This document shows, one piece after another, positions 57,200-64,000 of a stretch of DNA of 64,000 nt. The notes beneath the pieces were generated by a model that saw only the letters and a program-made list of their open reading frames with translations, did no database searches and was not told where the DNA came from. Made by a program: the position numbers and the translations under genes. The stretch's first letter is position 1. The number at the start of each line of letters is the position of its first letter. This stretch comes from Batillaria attramentaria. Lineage: Eukaryota > Mollusca > Gastropoda > Batillariidae. The stretch spans positions 1,162,501 to 1,226,500 of the forward strand of contig JACVVK020000147.1 in assembly GCA_018292915.2 (NCBI GenBank). The letters run 5' to 3'.

Positions 57200-57686
57200 A
57201 TAGTAAAGCGCCTGTATAATAATAATAATAATTATTATTATTATTATTATTATGCAGGTATCATATTTCTCGGATCAAGGCTTCGCAAACTGAACCCAAT
57301 ACGCACGCTCACGTGAATCACACGCATTCTCTACACACCTAGGACATCATTACATTACAATCACACGTTGAGAAGGGTCAGCTCAGCTATTTTAAGTTTA
57401 AAAATATAACCTTAGAATTGCTTTTTTTTTTAAATTGATTTGCAGATTATCTGTTATTGTAAGATACAATGAACCTGAAGACAAAGCCATTGCATTCAAA
57501 CTGACCATCAGGTAAACGGTGAGGTTGGTGTCCTTACGCTGATTTCTAGGGACGAAACATTTGATGGGAAATTTCCACTTCTCACTTTCCTCTTCCTGAA
57601 CTGCGCGTCGCCCAAACTCAAAGCGCAGGCATTTTGTGATGGTTTTTGGCTTTTTGGATTGGTCTGCAGTCAAATAAAAAAGGTGT

Positions 57687-57722
<36 letters not shown>

Positions 57723-58951
57723 ATTGTATAGGCGCCTTACCCAATTTCATGAATCATCTCAAAGAGCCGCGAACTAAACCCAACACGCACGCTCACGTGA
57801 ATCACACGCATTCTCTCACACACTGGACGTAAACACATCACAATCACGTGGTGCGAAGGGTTAGCTCGGCTATTTAAATTTCGGAATTTAGAATTGCATT
57901 TATTTTTCAAATTTGGTGGGCCGAACATTTCCAAAGCAGAGGGGGAGGAAGCCGGAGTACCCGGAGAGAACTCCGACGATCGGACCGAATGAACGGTGCC
58001 ACATACGAGAAGGAAAAATTCTTTGCCCCGAGTGGGACTCGAACCCCTGACCTCTCACATTGGTGACAAGTCTCTTAACCACTAGACGACCGACCGCCCC
58101 CGGCTTGCCATGCCGCAAAATATTGTCACGATGATAATGATGCTTGATGGTATAGTACTTCTCTTCGGCGCACATATCCATCTATACTGAAATGCTCTTG
58201 GCGCCGCCGGGCTAGAGGACGAAGCAGTAAAAGCCTGCTGCCAATATTTTGTGTGCAAACCTCCACCCTGCTATTCACTCTGGTGCGTTCGACAGTATTT
58301 TCGATTACCACGCCACCGGCCACAGCATACTCTTCTTCGAAAGATGAACGTGGGGTGCACACTTGATATTTGTGTGTGTGTGTGTGTGTGGGGTGTGTGT
58401 GTGTGTGTGTGTGTGTGTGAAGTCGGAAACCTTTACCACTAGACCAAATCCCGTGTCGCTTTAGTGGCTGATTGCCTCCCTTACATGCGTCGATACTTTG
58501 AATACTGGGGAACTGCGATTGTGGATTGTGGATTTATCCAGGCTCCTACACGTGGTGATGGTGATTCGAGTGCAGTAAGCATTTCTTTGTAAGGGGGAGG
58601 GCGAGGGAGGGGGGTGATGTTTAAAAAGAGAATGTATTTCGATTGTACAGACACCTTGAGTTATCGTTATGACAAGCCCATCTACTGGAAAACCTATTTT
58701 TAGAAGAGTTTTAACAAACTCCTCTAAAAACAAAAAAATCGCCTGGTGGATCAGCCGGTCCTCTGCCTCCAGATGTATATGGTCGAGTGTGCAAGCTAAC
58801 TAGAAAATAGGTCTAATCGATCAAATCAATCATCAAATTCCAAGAAGCAATCCCCATCGAGATGGTACGAGGAATGTGGAATAACACACAACACGGAACA
58901 TACCTGCTACTGCGAGAGCCACTGGAAGCTTGTCAGGTTTGGCACCGGGTC
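56259..58951 (-). CDS. Ig-domain and coiled-coil protein (FREP-like architecture), partial, frameshifted
   Basis: Exons in coding order: 58904-58951 (linker, PGAKPDKLPVALAVA), 57506-57663 and 56259-56973; phases 1 and 0 match. The second and third form an Ig-like domain: Cys in KFPIKCFVPRN, then ETFTFLLSPRASEGLYGCVG. It continues through SDDIILAITSAITHDTSQL into a coiled coil of nine or so 14-residue repeats (LRxxVxxxQxVxxE). One extra base near 56684-56690 breaks the frame between the Ig part and the coil; removing it restores exact 14-residue register. The coil frame then stops at 56259. Two Ig modules, a short linker and a coiled-coil interceding region are the layout of gastropod FREP/CREP immune lectins. 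No fibrinogen or C-type lectin exon was found, so this may be a pseudogene, a truncated member or carry an assembly error. Confidence 0.7.
57113..57425 (-). repeat. Family E SINE-like copy with (ATT)n, (ACT)n region
   Basis: The body lies at about 57265-57425, minus strand, with tail TTATACAGGCGCTTTACT near 57205 and (ACT)n/(AAT)n runs at 57130-57255. Confidence 0.8.
57690..58112 (-). mobile_element. Full-length composite SINE: tRNA-like head (D) plus family E body
   Basis: On the minus strand the head reads GGTCGGTCGTCTAGTGGTTA (A box TCGTCTAGTGG), then GGTCAGGGGTTCGAGTCCCA (B box). It continues through CTCTCCGGGTACTCCGGCTT into the family E body starting GCTTTGGAAATGTTCGGCCC and ends with GCGCCTATACAATACTC and (ATT)n. 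This explains the other family E copies as 5'-truncated members. Confidence 0.85.
58113..58903. other. Intron-like DNA of the Ig/coil gene
   Basis: (GT)n runs at 58372-58418. No exon supported. Confidence 0.5.
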
Positions 58952-59396
58952 CTGTCTTCTCGCCAAGGGTGGGTGGGTGTTTGGGAGGTTTAACGTCCTT
59001 TTCCACCACATACGGGTGATATCAAAGACGGGGCAACGATGAAAATCCCAGGACCATTATTTCACCCCAGCCTTGTTACGAACTCGCGACTCGAGCATTA
59101 AAAGTCCAACGCTGTAACATTGCGCTTATAAAACAGTGAGTCCATGATACGTAAAAGGCAACTCAGATCCCTCTGCTGACACCAGCATCCGTCACATTCC
59201 ACAGGTGAAGACTAAGACACTAGGTCTTTATCTTTATCGTGGTCCACTTCTTTGGAGACTGAAAACTGGACCACTAGACCAATGTCTTTTAATACCGTTC
59301 TGCCTTTTCACGTTCGTCATGCTGAGTCGGTTGACTCATTCAAAACTGTGTTGAAGACACATCCTTTCCGGCTGCATTACAAAGACTGAATCAGTT

Positions 59397-59431
<35 letters not shown>

Positions 59432-59684
59432 GTTTAGTAAGAATGTATTGTATGACTGTGTATGTAATGTATGTCATGTGTATGTAATGTTCTGCTATTG
59501 TAAGGCGCCCAGAGGAGCAGCAGGAGGTTAGGCGCAAGAAAAAAAACATCATCACGATCATCATCATCATCGTCGTCATCATCATCATCATTTTATCATC
59601 ATAATCATCATCATCATGATTATGGCTATGATTATTATCATTATTATTATTAAAAGCATTGAAGAGAGTGTGATTCAGTCTCAC

Positions 59685-59833
59685 CCAATACTTCCAGTTG
59701 GTTTCGATGAGTTGGCCGTTGAAGGTCCACCTAATCTGAGGCTGGGGTATCCCTCTGGCTTGACACGTCAGGTGTGCGTCACGTCCTCTGCGTTCAAACA
59801 CTACGGTATCCTGGCTGCATATTCGCGGAATTG
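59685..59833 (-). CDS. Duplicated first Ig half-exon
   Basis: Identical in translation to 53905-54053 (49 codons plus 2 nt, same acceptor and GTGAGA donor). No second Ig half-exon lies between it and the next exon at 58951. If spliced onward, it would join a phase-1 linker from a phase-0 donor and lose frame. It is probably a non-functional copy, or it pairs with an exon I could not see. Confidence 0.75.
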
Positions 59834-59932
59834 CTGGAGACAAAATTTAACCCATTTAGGCCCGATTTGTTGATGATGATGTTGTACACAGAATGGTATA
59901 GTGTTTGTGTGTGTGTTTGTGTGTGTGTGTGT

Positions 59933-59980
<48 letters not shown>

Positions 59981-59997
59981 TGTGTCTGTGTGTGTCT

Positions 59998-60030
<33 letters not shown>

Positions 60031-60436
60031 CTCTGGTTGCCGTTTTTTCTAATATATATAGATATCTTTGTTTCTCTATATCAGTCTTGAATGTTGCTTT
60101 GTAAAGCGCTAAGAGTGGATTTCGCGTTATATACGAATTATCACTTTATCATGATTATTTGTTGTTGCTGTGTGCTGTTGTGTTGTTGTTGCTGCTGCTG
60201 CTGTTGTGTTGTTGTGTTGTTGTTGAAGTTTTTGAGGTTGTTGGTGTTGGTGTTGGAGCTTTATATATGCGTCACGCACCGCTCACAGGGGGGGGGGGGG
60301 GGGTTGGGAATTTAACGCCCTTTTCACATAATATGGGTGATATCAAAGAGGGGCAACGAGAGAAAGGCCAGCACAAATATCTGGCCCCAGTCAGGATTCG
60401 AACTCACGACCCGAACAATGAGAGTCAAACACTCTA

Positions 60437-60836
60437 CAGGGATGGATTTAACTGGTAATTACCGGTAAAATACTGGTTTGAAAAGGAAATCAGTAGCCTG
60501 GTTGGAAAATCAGTAGCCGGAATAACCTACCGGTTCTTATTTTGTTTGACTGGTTTCAAAAATAAAGGAAAAGAGAGGAAAAGTCTCTGAGTCAGAGATA
60601 GAGAGAGAGAGAGCCGTGCCGAGATGTAGTAGTGAGTGTATGACGCCTGTCATTTAATTAATTGACAAACACCGTAACAGTTACAGTTAGCAATTAACTT
60701 AACACTGCATTCGTCGGCAGATTTTCGGTGGCAAAATTAGTTACTGGTTTCCGTGACTGGCCTACCGGTTCGCGTGCGAGTAGGTTTGTTTACTGTGACG
60801 TCGTACCGGTTTGGAAAATGCCTAGCGCGATCACTG
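60437..60836. mobile_element. 400-bp non-autonomous element, duplicate copy
   Basis: Same CAGGGATGG...GATCACTG element as 54654-55053, carried along by the segmental duplication. Confidence 0.8.
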
Positions 60837-61190
60837 CTCTACCATTCGGCTATCCCGGTGTAGGATCCGGTCCGGTCCCCCCTCTGAAGTAGTCCCCCGG
60901 GGGACCAATTCGTGGCAAAAACTGCTCTATAATGGTCCCCCCTTAGACATCCAGCCTCGTTTTCGACTGGTCCCCCTGGGCGATTTTGGTCCCCCCTCGC
61001 ATCCAAAATAGGCCCCCTCTCGAAGTGGTCCCCCTCTTTTCTAACCAATGTAGTCAGTATTTATTTTTAACTTTATTGTTATAGTGTGTGTCAACTCAGT
61101 AGAAAACGTGACTCTGGATCTCTCTCACTCTCTCTCTCTCTCTCTCTCTCTCGCCCCCCACACTTTCTCTCCTCCCCCCATCTCTCAACA

Positions 61191-61254
61191 CACACACACA
61201 CACATTATGCACGCACTCACGCACGCGTGCACACTCACTCACGCACGCACGCAC

Positions 61255-61324
<70 letters not shown>
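61191..61324. repeat. (AC)n/(ACGC)n microsatellite
   Basis: AC runs with CACGCA interruptions in the leader of the Ginger-like element. Confidence 0.96.
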
Positions 61325-61326
<2 letters not shown>

Positions 61327-61411
61327 CTCTTTCGTTATATGTATAATTATTTTCATTTTTGTACAGAGATGTTATTCAAGATGATCTTGAACTGGGTCAA
61401 GGTTACAGTGT

Positions 61412-61597
61412 CAAATCTAAACTTTTAAAAGTGATTTAACTTCGTAGATTTGCCGTTCTATGTAGCCTATACTTTTGTTTTTTATTTTCTCTTTTTTTTT
61501 GTGGGATGAGAAAACGGTCGCCACTAAAAAACAAAAGTATAGGCTACATAGAACGGCAAATCTACGAAGTTAAATCACTTTTAAAAGTTTAGATTTG
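61412..61597. repeat. 73-bp perfect inverted repeat with 40-bp spacer
   Basis: 61412-61484 and 61525-61597 are exact reverse complements. The spacer (T-tract, GTGGGATGAGAAAACGGTCG, CCAC) is itself repeated directly after the right arm (about 61600-61643), so the structure is arm, spacer, inverted arm, spacer. Confidence 0.95.
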
Positions 61598-61637
61598 TTT
61601 TCTCTTTTTTTTTTTTTTTGTGGGATGAGAAAACGGT

Positions 61638-61734
61638 CGCCACGCTTCTTGACACGTCACGTGACTCGTGTCAAACATCGCCACGCTTCTTGACACGTCA
61701 CGTGACTCGTGTCAAACATGCCTATAATTATAAG
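61638..61734 (+). promoter_or_regulatory. Tandem 41-bp repeats with TCACGTGA cores and TATA-like box
   Basis: Two exact 41-bp units (61638-61678 and 61679-61719) each contain TTGACACG, TCACGTGA (palindrome with E-box CACGTG) and CGTGTCAA. CCTATAATTATAAG follows at 61721-61734, 53 bp before the integrase ATG. The arrangement looks like a promoter for the transposase gene; this is inferred. Confidence 0.45.
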
Positions 61735-61786
61735 TACACGACAATTCATTCCGTCAACCAGTCTTCGTTTTTCATTGACTATCATC

Positions 61787-64000
61787 ATGGACGACACTCT
61801 GTATGACAACGTGTTGAACTATTTGAAAAATGGCACTTACCCTCTGACCGCGAAAGGGGAAAACCGTGATGTGACTAAAGTTAAAAAGAGACAGTTGAGA
61901 AAGACTGCTGCAAAATACACAATTCGAGAGGATGTGCTCTACCACGACGGAATCCTCGTGGCAAAGAGGAACCAGGTTCCAGAGATATTGCAAGAGTTTC
62001 ATGACAACTATGTGAGCGGAGGACATTTGGGGATGAACAAGACTTATAAGAAGGTGAGCACCCGTTTTTGTACTCCCAGTTTTAACAGGCTTTAGAATGG
62101 GAACGAGGTTTTGTGTGTTTCTGGTATGTCTGGTATAACCAACACATCGGATATAGCGGCCACTTTTGTCCTGGTGGACGTTATATCCGATGACTCCGTA
62201 TATAACGTAAATTTTCCGGTATAGCCGATGTCTTCGGTATATAACGGACATTTTCCGGATTGAAGACATTTCCTTTGCTGGCTCTCTCTCTCTCTCTCTC
62301 TCTCTCACTCACACCCCCCCCCCCCCCACACACACACACTGTTATCTACCAGTTATCTTTAAGACATAGTATTTATAAATATTTCATTACTCTTTTTTCT
62401 CTCTAGGTCTTGGAGCGTTACTTCTGGCATGGAATGAAACAGGAGGTTGAAGACTACTGCAGATCATGCTGTGTGTGCCAGAACATGAACGCTTGCAGAA
62501 AGAAGCCAGCAGCACCGCTTCACCCCATCCCAGTGCCCAAAAAGAAGTGGAGCCTCGTTGGAATGGACATCATAGGACCTTTGCAGGTCACTGACAGAGG
62601 TAACCAGTACATTGTTGCCCTCACAGACCACTTTACAAAGTTTCCCGTTGCCAAGGCCATCCCGTGCAAGAGTTCAGAGGAAGTTGCCAGATTCATGTAC
62701 GAAACCATCTGCATCTTTGGCGCGTTTGATTCCCTCATAACTGACCAAGGCCGTGAGTTCATTAACTTTGCGCTTGATATTCTCACCGACCGTTTCAATA
62801 TCAACCATCGCATTTCTTCGGCCTACCACCCTGAGACGAACGGCCAACGGGAGAGGGACAATAGGACACTCAAAGACACTTTGGTAAAGATCACAGACAA
62901 TGATGATTGGGATGAACTCTTGCCAGCAGCCCTGTTCGCCTACCGAACATCCGTTCACAAGTCTACACAGTTTTCACCCTTTTTGGCATTGTATGGTGAG
63001 CAGGCAAAACTACCATTTGACGTCACTGGTGATGCCAACGAGCAAGATCTGAACGAAGAAATCATGGACACTATGAAGGGGATTCACGAGGAAGTCAAGA
63101 ACAAAATTGGTGAAAACATTTCAAGGGCGCAGAAGAAGCAGAAAGAGTACTATGACAGCAGGCGTGCATATGACCACGGGTTCCGCATCGGAGACAAAGT
63201 CTTAATCATCAATGCTGCACGAGTACACAGAATGGGAGGCAAGATGGCACCAAGATTCGTCGGGCCATATGAGGTCATAAGTGTGTTGCCGAAGGGTCGA
63301 CTTCAACTGAAGAACACTAAAAGTGGGAAAATACTGAAGAATCTCTACAATATCAGCAACGTCAAATTGTTCCATGATCGTACACAGGACAACGCTGACC
63401 CCTCCCATGCTCCACAGGCTGACCCCTCCTATCATCCACAGGCTGACCCCTCCCATGCTCCACAGGCTGACCCCTCCTATCATCCACAGGCTGACCCCTC
63501 CCATGCTCCACAGGCTGACCCCTCCTATCATCCACAGGCTGACCCCTCCCATACTCCACAGGCTGACCCCTCCCATGCTCCACAGGCTGACCCCTCCTAT
63601 CATCCACAGGCTGACCCCTCCTATCATCCACAGGCTGACCCCTCCCATGCTCCACAGGCTGACCCCTCCTATCATCCACAGGCTGACCCCTCTTGCCAGC
63701 CGCCATTGAGAATGAAGTTCCACCCCGTTGATGGTGCCTGGCAAAAGGATCGGGCCTCCAGTTTGAATTTCCCCAGACTTTTCAGGCGGCACCCCTCAAG
63801 GGAAAGTGTTGAAGTTGACATTACGGCTACACCTCTCGATAGCGTTAGCGTAAAAGGAGATGGGAATTGTTTTTTCCGGTCTGTGAGCTTTGTTGTTTTG
63901 GGGACTGAGTCGAAATATAAGGAATTCCGAAATATCATTTGCGATTGGATTGAAAAGAATGACAAACGCTTCTACGGAACGAGCGCACGTGAAAATTACG
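61787..64000 (+). CDS. Ginger1-like DD35E integrase fused to OTU-like protease, 3' incomplete
   Basis: Exon 1 is 61787-62053 (89 codons, ATG in ATCATGG, donor GTGAGC). Exon 2 starts at 62407 (acceptor CTCTCTAG) and is open to the window end, 620 residues so far. Domains: H2C2 zinc finger (FHDNYVSGGH ... YCRSCCVCQ), integrase core with Asp143 (VGMDIIGPL), Asp202 (LITDQGREF) and Glu238 (NGQRERDN), exactly 35 residues between the last two, then GPY/F module (KMAPRFVGPYEV). A linker of twelve 8-residue repeats (ADPSHAPQ or ADPSYHPQ) follows, then VSVKGDGNCFFRSVSFVVLG, an OTU signature with candidate Cys at 63868-63870. The OTU His would lie beyond the window. The integrase half resembles animal GIN1. 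Known Ginger1 elements are reported to carry OTU or Ulp1-type domains, so the fusion fits the family. Confidence 0.9.
63394..63705 (+). repeat. 24-bp coding minisatellite in the transposase linker
   Basis: Twelve exact-length units (63394-63681) plus one degenerate unit, each encoding ADPS-(HA, YH or HT)-PQ. Two unit types mostly alternate, suggesting duplication of a 48-bp pair. The frame is preserved throughout. Confidence 0.97.

Larger units (their letters stand above)
58965..60858. repeat. Segmental duplication, copy 2 (1894 bp)
   Basis: Direct-orientation copy of 53187-55075. Its right edge is exactly where a Ginger-like element starts (60859), inside the SINE head, so the true duplication may continue beyond that element, outside the window. 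Its left edge falls just upstream of the linker exon at 58904-58951. Confidence 0.97.
60859..64000 (+). mobile_element. Ginger1-like DNA transposon, 5' part (continues beyond window)
   Basis: The left end is fixed by comparison with copy 1 of the segmental duplication: sequence departs right after ...ATCCCGG, and the element starts TGTAGGATCCGGTCC. A TGT start fits Ginger termini. CCGG (60855-60858) is the predicted 4-bp target duplication. The first 180 bp are full of GGTCCCCC motifs and contain the palindrome GTCCCCCGGGGGAC. The coding region is a gypsy-type integrase with an intron but without reverse transcriptase or protease, which separates it from LTR retrotransposons. The right terminus lies outside. 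Confidence 0.82.

Noticed and set aside
61709..64000. Gypsy LTR retrotransposon
   Set aside because: The integrase is preceded by its own leader, start codon and intron. No reverse transcriptase, protease or LTR is seen in 0.9 kb upstream, and the left end behaves as a DNA-transposon terminus.

Overview
This is eukaryotic DNA: spliced genes with GT-AG introns, very many (AC)n/(CT)n/(ATT)n microsatellites, tRNA-derived SINEs, CR1/Jockey-type non-LTR remnants and cut-and-paste transposons. The gene content (vax homeobox, a TEX36-like HDNR protein, phospholipid scramblase, an AADAC-type esterase, a two-Ig plus coiled-coil protein recalling FREP immune lectins) together with this repeat load suggests a lophotrochozoan, most likely a gastropod mollusc. 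The taxon is an inference. Gene models were built by eye from conserved motifs, splice sites and phase compatibility.

Layout. 1-3.2 kb: microsatellites and old repeats. 3.48-5.14 kb (+): 3' exons of a TEX36-like HDNR gene. 8.31-11.80 kb (-): complete six-exon phospholipid scramblase. 13.08-32.13 kb (-): complete seven-exon arylacetamide-deacetylase-like gene. Its last intron holds two minisatellite arrays totalling about 6 kb (96/102-bp and 52-bp units). Its first intron holds a 7.56-kb hAT transposon (23,945-31,505). 34.16-44.54 kb (-): three-exon vax homeobox gene. 43.1-44.3 kb (+): dead CR1/L2-like retrotransposon lying in vax intron 1. 44.5-52.3 kb: mostly low-complexity DNA upstream of vax. 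52.3-59.8 kb (-): immunoglobulin-domain exons, a second Ig domain joined to a 14-residue-repeat coiled coil, and a 1.9-kb segmental duplication that copied half an Ig domain. 60.86-64.0 kb (+): 5' part of a Ginger1-like DNA transposon.

The most striking result is that two unrelated DNA transposons in this window each encode a transposase fused to an OTU-type cysteine protease domain. The hAT element encodes a BED-like zinc finger, a hAT transposase, a variable Ser/Thr/Gly linker and an OTU domain. The linker comes from five tandem, nearly identical, frame-preserving 120-bp exons. The Ginger1-like element encodes an H2C2 zinc finger, a DD35E integrase, a GPY/F module, twelve 8-residue repeats and an OTU domain. 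Both place the OTU domain C-terminally behind an expanded repetitive linker. Nested insertions (SINE, then a 400-bp MITE, then segmental duplication, then Ginger) give a relative insertion order at 53-61 kb.
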